A stretch of 64,000 nucleotides of DNA from Lineus longissimus (lineage: Eukaryota > Nemertea > Pilidiophora > Heteronemertea > Lineidae), in the NCBI RefSeq assembly GCF_910592395.1, contig NC_088311.1, forward strand, positions 1,862,501 to 1,926,500, in the 5' to 3' direction. The notes below the pieces were generated by a model. That model did no database searches. It was given only the letters and a program-made list of their open reading frames with translations, and was not told the DNA's origin. Positions 47,549-60,182 of the stretch are shown here, in pieces. How positions within the stretch are numbered: position 1 is the stretch's first letter; every line of letters starts with the position of its first letter. Made by a program: the position numbers and the translations under genes.

Positions 47549-48540
47549 TAGGCTGATATGACCTGTGCAACAAACACATTCAAACCCGTTTGGCAGTTTC
47601 GAAGAAAGAACACGACAGTTTTGACAATACTCAAGAAGACCAGTTTATCACCGGGAGCCCTTTACCTCTGATACTTCACCCCGTGGGCCTTAATTATAAA
47701 GAACATCTCGCAGTAGTTCAATGATTCACTCTTCACTAGTGGCAATTCGATTATGCAAAGAGATGCAAACCTCTTTGGCCGCTCGCCCGCTTTCAACTTT
47801 TACCATTTATGAGTCATTTACTTAGGGCAGCAACATAGAGATATCCTACAGTATCCTAAATTACCATTTAGTTACCTTATATAGACTTACCATTCGCAGG
47901 GTTTCAGCCAGAGTTGAAATGCAAGTTTTATCAGAAGCCACACTTCACTTAAATGACACAGTATACTTCAGTATATAAGGCATGTTATGAGATAGAATGC
48001 GATATATTGGTAGGGTACTTAAAGTATCATGAGTCAGTACAATGCAGTACATATATCGAATGATCCGGAACATTGGTAACCATTGTTATCACGTGGCAAT
48101 ATTTTCCAGTATTATGAAAGAAACTTCCTTTTATTTTATTTTGGCGCACTGTGATACCCTAGAACTCTGACCATACCAGTCATTTTTGTCCATGACTGGA
48201 TAGGACACAGGACGAAAGCTCTGGGCAATAGTGCACTTGGAGACAACCCATCAGTTCGAGAGCTCTGCTGGGCACCAGTCTAATAGGGGAACAATCCATC
48301 TAAGAGACAAGCATCAGTGCTAGATCTTGGCGATGGTGTATTCATCAGGTAGCTTTAGAGTTTCTGTGGATTCTCTATCAACTCTTTCAATCTAGAATGC
48401 TGATGTTGGTGCTACAGTGATGCAAAGTGACTTCTGTAGGCAAGACTCTGCTGTTTTCATAGCAGCATTTCTAAGTAAGCTGGACATACTGTGCAGTACA
48501 CAAAAGGCTCGAGCAATTATTTTCAAATTCAATTTAATGT
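47549..48540. other. intergenic between gene 2 and ATG4
   Basis: The two genes converge here. It contains the 3' UTR of gene 2. I found no obvious AATAAA close to its stop and no other gene. Confidence 0.4.
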
Positions 48541-48546
48541 TTTATT
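48541..48546 (-). promoter_or_regulatory. candidate polyadenylation signal of ATG4
   Basis: tttatt on the plus strand reads as AATAAA on the minus strand, about 815 nt beyond the ATG4 stop, in AT-rich 3' UTR-like sequence. Confidence 0.35.
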
Positions 48547-49359
48547 CATTTAACAAATCCCTGAAAATCTTAACATAAAATAATCAAACTTGACTCTGCT
48601 ATCAACATGAAATTGGAATTTACACCGTGTATATACAAGCACACAATTGTCATCCCAGTTCATGACATCTGAATCATATACAAGTATTCAGATCTGAAAA
48701 AGCCTTATCTGGTGGGGCTAAATGAAGAGTTTATCTTCAATTTTGTCATGAAAAGGATACCTTGTGTAGGTAAAATTGTTAAAAGCATTCCACATGAAGC
48801 CCAATGTAATCAGAGACATTATACAGGTTGTATCAGAAAATGTACATGGCCAAGGTATTCTCACGGGTCTGAACTTCTAACTCTCAGTTTTTAATTCAAG
48901 CCTTCTGACCAATGAACCAAACAGCATTTTCCTAAATATTCAACAGCCTTTAAAAGGCAGTACATATCAACATCTCTTTTACATCTTATTCTCAAAGCCC
49001 ATATCTATTTACAAACATTTTACATCCGTTTTTGATTAGTCCAGGTTGATGCAACCTAATTATTTAAGTGTCTATAGTAGTTTTTCTTGCATTATGAGGT
49101 CATTACGACATTACAATGCTCAAATCAACATAGTCAGATGGAGAAAACATATATTGATGGTACAAAGCGATTCACTTTAGAGCCTACAGCTTAGACATGT
49201 CTATAGTGGTCCTGTGGATGATTATAAGCAAGGATTGTCAGAATGCACTGTCCACTCTCAAACATCAGGTACAAATGTACAATAGTGATTTCATAATCCA
49301 AGTTTCACAACTCCTACTGGTGATGAAAGCCACCTGAAGTCCTCTTCCTTATACAGTTA

Positions 49360-52300
49360 TCACAGAAAAACAAATTCCTCTGACGAGTGTGACGGAGACC
49401 GTGTCCTCCCGAACTCGTCCAGGTGGCGTACCCTGACATAACGTTCTTCCCGCTGGAGGTGCTCACCTTGGTCTTTGTCTGAACTCCGGCCGTCAACGAA
49501 TATGAACATTGGATATGGACTTTTCTGCATGGGAGGTGCTACGATCTGAAAAAGGCAACATGCCATTAGCTTTCAGTTTGTCTCACTAATTTTTCTATAC
49601 ATGTACATAAAAGCAACGCATCCACTTCATTGGAACATCAGTTCATACAGATTACCAGATGATTACCTCAAGCAAAGCCTTACATACGCCAATTAATCTT
49701 GCACTGAGAACAACCAACTCTCCAATTACTCACTGGCTTAGTGGTTTTGATGAAGGTGAAGAAGTCTTCTTTCGTTCTGCAATAGAAGCCCACAGTGCAG
49801 CTGGGATCCATGCGCGTGAACGACATCTTCCGGGGAGAAATGCAATGGTAGGTCTGAAAATAGGAGAGTGATCTATCAATACTCATAGAAACAAGTTTTT
49901 GAGTATGAATTAAGTGAATACCCGACACCAAGTAGGCCAATCAAAGGCTTTTTCTCTCATGTTTGCCTTCAACAATTCTTCAGAAGTAGTTTTGCAATAA
50001 ACATTCTAGAATGAAATAGGTAACTACAGACAGCCTGACTACTTGATAGCGGGTCTCTATTTGAAAAGGGAACACCCTATCTTTCCAGTTGGACTGATTT
50101 CAGACTACCTACAGGACATTACAGAGCTACATAATTTTGGTCCTTGTCAGAGATGAATGGACAGTAGTTCTCAGTGTGCTAATGCCCTAACTTACATAGA
50201 GGGGGAATTCTCTCTTCTTCATGTTAACCACATCTTGGCAGTAGTGGGGATCTAAGTGAACCAACTTGTCTCCTGAAACCAAATGATACAAAATATGTCA
50301 GGAATGTATGAGCCTGATGATTCAAAAGGGCAATGAGCAGTTTCACTGAAATGACAACTGAGTGTCTGTAAGGCCCAGACAACCATATTTGGCGAGGAGG
50401 AGTCCAACTGACAGCCAAAGTGGAGGACCATAATGGCGAGAGCAAGCTCACACAGACCGTTGACCTGATATTAAGTTACTGTTGAATACTGAGAAGAAGA
50501 TTGTTTTTAAACTCGCTTCTCTACTAAGTAAAATAATGTAATTCAGTGCATTCAAACCTCACCTTGCCAGCCTACAAAGTAGAGTGAATGTTTCGGCCGT
50601 CCTCCGATGATCCCAATACAGCTATCGAGGGCAAACAAACTTTGCACACATGGAATGTAGATAGGATTTAGTGTTTCTCCACCAAGGCGAATGGGAATCA
50701 AGATTATCACTGAGCGCCAAGTGTCCTCTGAACGAGCTGAATGGTCGTCAGAGCCTTCGAATGAAGTGTCACTTCGGGAGAATGACCGTGGTCGAGACAT
50801 GCACAGGTCCATTACATCATCAATGAAAACTGAAACAGAGGGAGCATTTTGATCTATTCTCTTAGCTTTTTTGCATCTTGCCAGTTAAGCCAAGAAGGCG
50901 AACTTTAAATTTCACAAAATGAAGCCTTTCACACGATAATATTTACCTGTGCAATCCTGTGCAATGTAGAGACAGATTTTGCCAAGCAGAGGGTTCAGCT
51001 CACAACCCTGTTCTATGGCATCCCTGCAGGACAGAAAGACAAAAGGGATGAAGTCAATGTCGACATATAAGGATACTGACCAGGTACACTGCAGCAAGCT
51101 ACATTAATAGCCAATGTGAATTTTCCTCAGAGAAAAACTACAATTTGCAGAAGAACATTTAGCAAGACATCGACCGAGCCATATCTGTGTCTGCTAATTT
51201 CAGTTCAGGAGAACAGGTATTAATAAAAGACAGTCTGACTGGTCTCTAGAATAGCAAATATAAAGGCTACTCCTCACAATCAGATATGTTTGAAATCTAC
51301 AGACAACTATCGCAGTGACATGTTCCCTTACTTCATGATATGAGCGACAGATGACGGCCCATACCAGTCCCCAGGCTTCTTGTTGAGACATCTCTCACCA
51401 AATCGTACCAAACGATGGACAGAAAATGGGCTATGATCGCTCGGCAAATCACCAAACCACTTCACAATCTGTCGATGATAGGCTTCTTGTTCAAATGTCT
51501 GTGGAGCATGCCATCGCCAATCTGGAATAAAGGGGAATAATGTAGAACAGAAATAGCTTGGGAGAAGACAAATACCACCAGCTGCATTATGTCAAGTGTG
51601 TGACAGCTGCACCACATGTGACTGGCCTGGGATTGCCTTGAAACGACATACAAAGCATTGTAATTGTTTACAAACCTCGCCCAAGAAAATGTAGCACCAG
51701 TGCTTGAGCCAACATCATCTGTCCGCTCCTGAGCATGCATCCCCAGCCACAGTCAGTGGTGAAGGTTGAGCCAGCAAGTTGGGGGAACTCCCGACGGTAT
51801 GTGAACCAAATGCGACTGATGAAATCCTGTTTGAACTGGTCAACGCTGGAAGGTTTTCTTCTCTCAGATTCAGACTCTGAAAATAGAATGAAAAGCCAAT
51901 CATTTTGCATAACCAACACAACTGTTCAACATTGATCCCAAGATGTGAAAAAGTTAAAAGGTTCATGAGGTGACAGGTTCTCAAGATTCAATTGACATCA
52001 ATATGATCAACCCGAAAACCTAGTTTCCATTCCAGCATTGATTCTGTAGACTACAAATACATAAGTGTTGACCTGGTTATAAAAATAAGTATTGGAACTA
52101 CTAACTCACCATCAATCTTTCGATGGTAACATTTTCCCAAGAGAAACAAGGGCTTGTCATCACTAAAGGTGGTTGAGGTCTTTACTGTCCAACCTGAAAT
52201 GAAGTGGTCAAGGGATGACCTTGATTATCAGATCAAGGAAATATGATTAGCATCAGTTTTCTATGTAGTGTGTTCAAAGACAGATGAGGGGTTTGTGGTG

Positions 52301-53800
52301 GAAGTTTCATGATTATATGTAGAGGCTGTGGATTCAGTTGTGACCTCTAAGCTTGCAATCTATATCAACATAATGGGAACTAACTAAAATCTGCGTTATA
52401 TTGTTTGAGTTATTTCCAAGAACAAAAGCGACAAACCATAAAGTAATAACCGACACAGACAAGAGAACAAACAGGAATCACGTACCATACTTCATGTTGT
52501 TCCAAAACGACATCATCTTTGTTTTCAACTTTTCACTCTGGTCCACCTGTCCATAATTGTCTGGGAGCTGAATACCATTCGCACTCAAAGGAACCGTAAA
52601 GAAATTCCCTCCTCCATGCCCTCGATTCAAACCAACATAATGGAAATCATTTCCCTGGAGGCGTTGCCCTCTGATATTTCGAACATCATCCGGCCCAACA
52701 AGTGATTGAGTCATTGACGGTGGAGTACTTCTTCTTGGTGTCGGACTGAAGGTCGCAACAAGCCTGTCTTTCAAGTTAAGCTTAGATTTAGCACCATTTG
52801 ATTCAGTTCCTGCACCACGTGTTGGACTGTTTGGTAAGATGTCATCTTTCTTTGCATTTTCTCTATTTACATAACTGGTTTCGGGCATAACAGACCATGA
52901 AGCAAATGAATGGTCTTCATCAATCGGAACTTGTCGGCCTCTGACATCTTGACTATCAGGATAAGAACACAGACTTTTAGAAGAATCTGCTTCTGACCAG
53001 GAGGTAAAAGACTGAATTCTATTACTTCTTCCCGATTTTTCCCTTGTTTTGACATCTGATGTCTTGTCTTCCAGATGTTTGTCTTCAGAAGCTATATCAC
53101 AACTGCTCTTTCGAGGATCACTTCCTTGATTAGTTCTGCTGTAAATTTTGCTCCTGTCACTGGTAGCCAGTGCTGTATCACTCCAAGAGTCAAGTAACAT
53201 CATCGAAGATGGGTGACCTGAACAAGTCTCGGATGAATGCTGCCACTCTGCCATTTCTCGTCGCCGTGTGTCATACCTAGAACACACCATGTCAAGGCAA
53301 AGTTCCTGTTCCATTTCTGGTGAAGCAGGAGCTAGAGGTGGACCATCAGTGTCCTCAGCATCATCATCACCATCACAATCAAACACATCCATCTTTTCGG
53401 CAAAGTTCTTTCCAGACTCAAATCCAGAATCTGGCTGTAAAGAGTGCAGAGTTGAAGTCACAGGATTCTGATTTCCACCATTGGAAGGCGCTCTGGGAGA
53501 TATACCGGTGTGCCAAATTGGTGGCGATTTACCAGATGGACTTCTGCTATAGGACTCAACTGATGTTTGACTCACTCTAAATGGAGAGTTTCTATCAGCT
53601 TCATCTGAAATGTTAGCATACCCACCATTTCTGCCTACTGAACTACCGGTATGTGTCTTTGATTGACTGCTGATTTCATAGAATTCATCACTGAAAGATC
53701 CAAACCGCTGCAGCACATCACCAGAGTCACTTCTGGCCATATCTTGGATAACACTGTCATTTTCTCTATGCCAGCTTGTCGAAACAGGTTGTCTTTTCAT
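49360..53800 (-). CDS. ATG4D: ATG4C/D-type autophagy cysteine protease
   Basis: C54 peptidase that processes and delipidates Atg8/LC3/GABARAP. Exons, minus: 53800-52486, 52193-52110, 51876-51676, 51521-51332, 51023-50947, 50829-50563, 50272-50196, 49853-49734, 49545-49360; 2517 nt, 838 aa. The catalytic Cys is in [20 protein letters not shown], and the Asp and His are in VHLDPHYCQ. Other family blocks are [35 protein letters not shown] and [17 protein letters not shown]. The C-terminus SSEEFVFL matches the ATG4D end and contains an F-x-x-L LIR-like motif. Human ATG4C/D are about 460-475 aa. The extra length is a 438-residue, Ser/Asp-rich, low-complexity N-terminus encoded by the first exon. 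A 4-codon upstream ORF overlaps the start (ATGA at 53800). ATG4C versus ATG4D cannot be separated with certainty. Confidence 0.93.
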
Positions 53801-54887
53801 GTTTGAGTCATGAAAGCTAGAAGCTCACCAAAAAAATGGCACTGAAGAAAGTAGAAACATGACTGACAATGTCACAATGTCAATGACATGACCGTGTGCA
53901 ACTGCAAGGCAACCAACCGTAGGCGTAGTGGTGCACATAGCTACCGTACTGATCAGCCCACCAACATCACCGTCATGTGTCACACATCAGTCTGAGTAGA
54001 CTGCGATCAAACTGTCACTTTCGTGTCAGGCGGTCTCACTCGGACTCTGTTGGTGTCAGACTCTGTCCCTGCATGGATTTTTGAGATGTCGACTGGTTGG
54101 ATGTCACTGCAAGTCAAATTTACACAGTTTCTCTTTCATCAACTACTAAATATTGTCTGCATAGGCATAAGAACATTTATTCACATCGATTACACACCAA
54201 ACCATATGGAAATGGAGGAATGGTGTTGTTTTAGGCCATTTTTTCGGCTCACTTCCTGAAAATTCGGCAACGATTTCTACATTACTTGTGCAAAACGTCA
54301 CCGATTCGGAGTCGCATGATCAATGACGTCATCATTCTTTGTGCCGCTCGCCAGATGGCGCAATCTTCGAAAGTTTGACAATCAATAAATTTTGCATCAA
54401 GTTTAATAACAAAATCAGATTAATAAAGGTCCAACTCTGATAATCTACGTCATTTGTGACTCTATATCGATATGGTCGACCAGTTGTAATCAATAAAACT
54501 TGGTGAAATGTTCGTTTTATTTAGTTTTTCATGAAATTGTTGTGCGTCCGTGAATCGAAAAGCATTATTCTACATTGAGGTTCCTGTGTAGATGTATCTA
54601 TTATCGGACAGGCATTGCCGTTACCCTGCTAAATTTCAGTACGATGCACTAGTACTAGAGTCAACTATCAACATAACACTAACTGCACAACCTTATATTT
54701 TTCAAGTAATAAGTCAGGCACTCTCAAATCAAGTGCTCATCTGCCATACCAGCAACGTAATGTGAGTCAGTGCCCATAATCTGGAACTCTGAGTGGAAAG
54801 GGGCGAATTAACCTGGCTTTTAAGTTTAACGTGTCAAAAACCTATTTGATGTTTTCTTCTCATTCATGATGCCTATGTCCATTCCAG
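53801..54887. promoter_or_regulatory. shared ATG4/RAD17 promoter region
   Basis: The two ATGs are 1.1 kb apart and divergent, so this interval must hold both start sites unless UTR exons lie elsewhere. No clear TATA box. Mixed AT content; I recognise no CpG island or specific factor site. Confidence 0.5.
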
Positions 54888-57800
54888 ATGAGCAAAAAAC
54901 AGTCAAAACTGTCCTCATACTGGTCTGAGAGGCCAGATCCTGAAGATGATGATGACGTCATTTGTCTCAGCTCTACTGTCAGCCAGAATAAAACGTTGAA
55001 AGCCACGAAGAAGCCAAAATCTTTTGGACTCACCCAGTCCCAGGTTCCATCAACTCCAGCACAAAGCAAGGTCAATTGAACATGCATCCTCATCTTTTTG
55101 TGACTTTGTCTTTTACTTTGTCCTCAAAACACCAATTTGGGACTTTTTTTAGGAAAATGTATGTGCGGTATATATTTGTGGTTTCTACAATAATGATTCA
55201 TGTTAGTTATCTCCAGATTTTCAGAAAAAAACCCTCAAATGTATAAATATTTTAGAAATTACTTCTTTTGTCTTTGTCAAGCTGTTGAAATACTTGTTCT
55301 CTTTCAAGAGTGACTATCAATATTTCAGAAAAGCAACTCCTGGGTAACATCAGCTTTTGATGATTTTCTGGACTATGACACAGCAGCCTCCACACCTCTT
55401 GATAGTACAAGAAGAGCTAAAGACGTCATCACCAATAGAGGCTTGAAACGACAAAGAGATGTGATATCCACAGTTGAGAAGACAAAGACGCCCGGCCGAT
55501 CCAGGCAAGCACATGACTCACTCTGGGCTGATAAACACACTCCGGCCTCCCAGGTATCTCACTTCCCCACCCTTCTCTCTCATGCTGTACAATTGTTATT
55601 GTTTCAAAGAGCTTTTCAGTCTTTTCCCAGCCTTATCCAGTAACCTTTCTGTAGTAGAAACCAAGGTCCCCACATTCATGCTGCATTTGGCCATTTCAGG
55701 CCAGTCGACAGTACCGAGTGGCACTGGCGAAGTGTTGAACCCATGACCTTCTGATCACACGTCTGCCCCTCTTGCACTGTACCACCACACTTCCCATTCA
55801 AAGTAACACTTTCTCCAGGCTGACTTGGCCGTCCATAAAAAGAAGATTCAAGAGGTGGAAGGATGGATAAGCATGACACTGAAGAAAAGATCTCGCCAGC
55901 AGAATGCCCCTATCCTGTTATTAACTGGACCAACGGGAGCTGGTAAGACTGCCACCATTCAAGTCCTCGCCAAGAGTTCCAACATTGAGATCCAGGAGTG
56001 GAGTAATCCAGTTGTGACCAGCACGTATCTCTCAAAGGAGGAATTTAGACAAACCTTATCAGGTTAGTATTTCTTAACTCTTTCTTTGAATTTTGACATT
56101 TTCACCTCAGATTTCCTCTTTTGTGTCCCAAGATTGTCATCTCAAACTTGCATCTCCTAGGTGGTTTGGCGATCTGGACTGACCACTTGTGACCTTAAGC
56201 AAGTCACTGAGAGTCTTTTTGTTAATTAGTTCTTTCAATGACAACATATAAAAATACCATTCCACTTCAGTTATTGACAGGAAACATAATATAATACTTG
56301 CAGAATAAACAAACTTTGTATCTTGTTTGTCATCATCATTTATCATATTCTAGATTTTTCTTCGATGGGAGGTATTGTGAGTCAGTCCCAGACACAAGTA
56401 TTTGAAGACTTCTTGCTAAGGGCAAACAAGTATCCAACTCTGCAGATATTTGGTGAAGAAGGCTTTGATAGAAAACTTATCCTTGTGGAGGATTACCCAA
56501 ATATATTTTTTAAGGAGACGGGTGCTTTTAAAAATATATTACGGTAAGTTAACTGTACACTAAAAGGCAATCAGTGGTGGAGGAAAATTGCAGCTTTATT
56601 GGACTCTTGTTTGACTGTTTGATGAATGAAGAACTAGTGTTTGACCAAAATGAATTCCATTACCAACCTTAATGTAATTACTTGATATTGTATCAGTGCA
56701 CGTCAGTTAGAATGCTTGTTTGTACGAAAACTGATAACAACTTGTGAGAAAGTCCGTAAAACAGGGAACTGAATCACTGAAGCCTTTAATGAATTCTCCT
56801 TCCAGTAAATATGTGCGTACAGGTCGATCTCCTCTGGTGTTCATCATAAGTGAGAGTGCTGGTGGTGAATCGAACGAACGACTGCTCTTTCCTAAAGAAC
56901 TCCAGGCTGAACTAGGGATGGCTAATATCAGCTTCAACCCAGTGGCTCCAACGATGATGATAAAAATACTGTCACGGGTGGCCAGTCAGGAATCTTCATA
57001 TGTGAGTCTTGGAAAAATAACGTCATACAATTCAAGTTGCTCTTACATATAGGGACAAAAGTTTGAAATGCCTTTGGTTGATTGTACACACTTGTGATTT
57101 TGATGACCAGGTGACTCTCTAGTACCACAGTGTGAATAGAGGAAGAATTCCTACCTAATACATAACAAATATCTTGCAGTGTGGCGTTCCCAATCATTAC
57201 ATGTATTGTGAAATCCTATATATTTCCAGGGTGCTAAATCTTTTCCTATTCCTGACCGGATGACACTAGAAGCTCTCTCAGAGTCAAGTAACGGTGATAT
57301 CAGAGGTGCTATTAATGCTTTACAGTTTGCTTGTTTAAAAGGTAAGAGGGAAGTATTCTGTTGTCACAAAGGTTTTCAATGAACATACTGTGCAATTTCA
57401 CTCAAAATGGGCATTACGTAGAGTGAGATTTTTAGTAAAGCTTGACTAATAATGGACTCTCGTGGTTTCAGCTGTGAGCATTTAAATGCCATAGCAACTC
57501 CTTCTCCTTGATATCTCATGGAGGCTCTGGATGACACTACACTGCAGAAAACCTTAAGTCTGCTTTCCCTGCCACATGTATCTGTTTATTTCTTTTAGAT
57601 ACTCGAGATCTGGAGAAAACCTTCTCAAAAAAGTCTTCCCGGTCAAACCAGGGCAAAAAGACAAAGTCGTCCTCTTCTAAATCAAAATCAGAACCGGCTG
57701 ACAATGCACTTTCTGCCATTGGAGGAAAGGATACATCACTGTTTTTGTTCCGGGCTCTTGGGAAAATCCTTTATTGTAAAAGTAAGTCACCAATGAGAAT

Positions 57801-59776
57801 GGGGATTTCGTTTAGCACACATTTATTCACATGGAGAATGCTTTGCCTTGGAGTTAACAGTAGATTACAGATTCCTAGAAGTCGTGTCATCATTTGGAAA
57901 GATAATCATCATGTACTGTTTCTCTGTTTTTCTAGGAGATGAGGCCCCCAGTCCTGATTCACCAAAACTTCCTGAGCATTTAGCAGAACATGAAAGAAAC
58001 CCCCTTCAGTTTAATCCTGAGGTGTGTATTCCTTCTCCTACATTGTCCTCGAAGTAACCTAGCCAGGTTGTCTTGATGTGGCTGCTTGATTCAATTCTGA
58101 TAGATCTTCAGCCTTATTTCTTTCAGTAGAGTTCTCTGAAGTGTCAATGAACTCAGCTTATAAGCTCAGATGATGTCTAGTTGTTATACAGATACATGCT
58201 TACACAGATCACTTTTTCAGGATGTTGTTGATAGATGCCATCTGTCCAGTGATATGTTCAACGCCTATTTACATCAGAATTATCTTGATTTTGCCACACG
58301 TGTTGAGGATGTCACCCGAGCCAGCGAATATCTGAGTCTTGCTGACTCCATCACTCATGACTGGGCTGTAAGTTACCATAAGGAAACTAATTAAGAATAC
58401 CCTTTATACAGCTCTTCACACTGAACTAGGTCTGTCTCAAACTGCTTACAACAAGTGTCACTGTTGTATGTCTCCATGGTCCACTCTTGGGTATCAAAGA
58501 CTCTGAATGGAGTGCTCTCAAGGGCTGTGGATATTTACTGGCCTATTGGAAGATCGGGTGGAGATGTCCAAGTCCAAGGCATAAATACTGATTTCCTTGA
58601 TGACCTTTTGGAATCTGCAGAACAAATTTTTCATAAGTTTGGGATGTATTCTTTTGTAATCTATCACATTTTCTATCAAATTATGAAATGTTTATACATG
58701 ATTGTATTTCAGGTACGATCAACTATGAACGACTACTCTAGTTGTATAGCAACGAGAGGTTTGCTGCACTCAAATCGTGGGCGGCCCTCTGGTGGTGGTG
58801 GTGGTGGATGGAAGCCCCTTCATAAGCCACAGTGGTGGTCAGTCATGAAACAGATGAGAGAAAAGATTGCCACTGCTAAAGGATTGTTTAGAGGTAAAGA
58901 TCTGTATTCTGATCAACAGCTGACAACTGCTTCGACTTTGGCAGAGCAGCTCAGCTTTTGATAACCACACTACTGCTAAAGCCCTTTGAAACTTGGATTG
59001 ACATTTGCTCTGTGCCTCCTTTGGATTTTTTACTTACACAGCTTAGACAAAAGATGCATTACGTCTCATCAGTCTGACCCTCATGAACTATGGCGAACTT
59101 TGACCTTTATTTCCAAGAAAACCAGGGCAGTCACCTAAAATAACATTTCTGGGTTATTGTTCTTAAAAAACTGTTGGTCACGTACAGATAAATGTCTTCC
59201 CCTGTCTCCAGGATACCACTGGACTCCTGAGGTTCTCCAAACACAGCTCATTCCATACCTTGGCCTCATCAATGTGACGATGCATGATCCTGGTCAGATT
59301 ACATTCCTACAAGACATCACAAAATTCAAGCGGAACAGTCCCCACGCCAGGTGAGTTGACATTGTAAACCATTTGAAGGTCACAGTTTTCAGTTGGGGCT
59401 GAGTCCCTTTGTCTGATCCCTCTGACAGAGTAACCCAGTGGCTATTCAACTGAACTGTACAGCTGTAGGCCTCCTAAAACCTTCAGCTTATATTTTCAAC
59501 CAAGAGACTTGTAGTATCATTTTACATCACAGTCTAGTCATGTCAGATGTCAATTTTCTTATCTTTTGTAACTATCTTTTTGTTTTATTTTATGCCAAAA
59601 GATCTTCAGATCGCCTCGATGAAAAGGATGTGGCTAGTCTTCAGATAGATATTGATGCAACACTGCCAGGAAACCCAACAGAATCTACCGACGGCATCCC
59701 GAACAGTCAGTCGAATAAATCCCAGGTGGAGGAAGACGATGAAGTGGAGATCGAGGATTATGACAGTGACTTTTGA
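54888..59776 (+). CDS. RAD17: RAD17 checkpoint clamp loader
   Basis: AAA+ subunit that, with RFC2-5, loads the 9-1-1 clamp at DNA damage for ATR signalling in the nucleus. Exons: 54888-55070, 55329-55553, 55819-56062, 56354-56543, 56806-57001, 57230-57341, 57599-57781, 57936-58021, 58221-58367, 58713-58893, 59212-59350, 59602-59776; 2061 nt, 686 aa (human about 681). Motifs: LWADKHTPASQADLAVHKKK, Walker A GPTGAGKT near residue 173-180, Walker B-like LILVEDYPN, NISFNPVAPTMMIKIL, SNGDIRGAINALQF, AIGGKDTSLFLFRALGKILY, YLHQNYLDF, CIATRGLLHSN, WKPLHKPQWW. The C-terminus EIEDYDSDF corresponds to the conserved acidic tail that contacts the 9-1-1 clamp. The last intron acceptor (tgccaaaag) has a weak pyrimidine tract, but phase and homology support it. 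No defects seen. Confidence 0.95.
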
Positions 59777-60176
59777 ATGATCTGACCCAATATTTGAGCA
59801 GAGGAGGGAATGTCTCAGCTACAAAAGGTAGCCATGAGTCGGAAATTAATGAAGACAGTTGATCACATGGACAGTGTCAACAATGTTTGTTTCCTAAAAT
59901 GTTTTTCATTGGTCATGGATTTCAATACCTGACTTGGAGTGAGAACAGAATGATTGTCCCAGATGGAGTATTGCAACCTATCTGCAAAGACTGTAGATGC
60001 AGATGTGTGCATACATTTGGTGTGCTAAGGATGAGATACAGGGGGATTCTGCGCACACAACCATGGACAAGTCAGTGAGGCGGGGGGGCATCATTGGAGA
60101 AGTTCTCCTTACATTTGTTTCATTGATGATGAATATTGAAGAACGCTGCCAGCTTTTTGTGTACAGGAGATCTGTA

Positions 60177-60182
60177 AATAAA
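60177..60182 (+). promoter_or_regulatory. candidate RAD17 polyadenylation signal
   Basis: AATAAA in tctgtaaataaatttg, 400 nt after the RAD17 stop codon. Confidence 0.5.
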
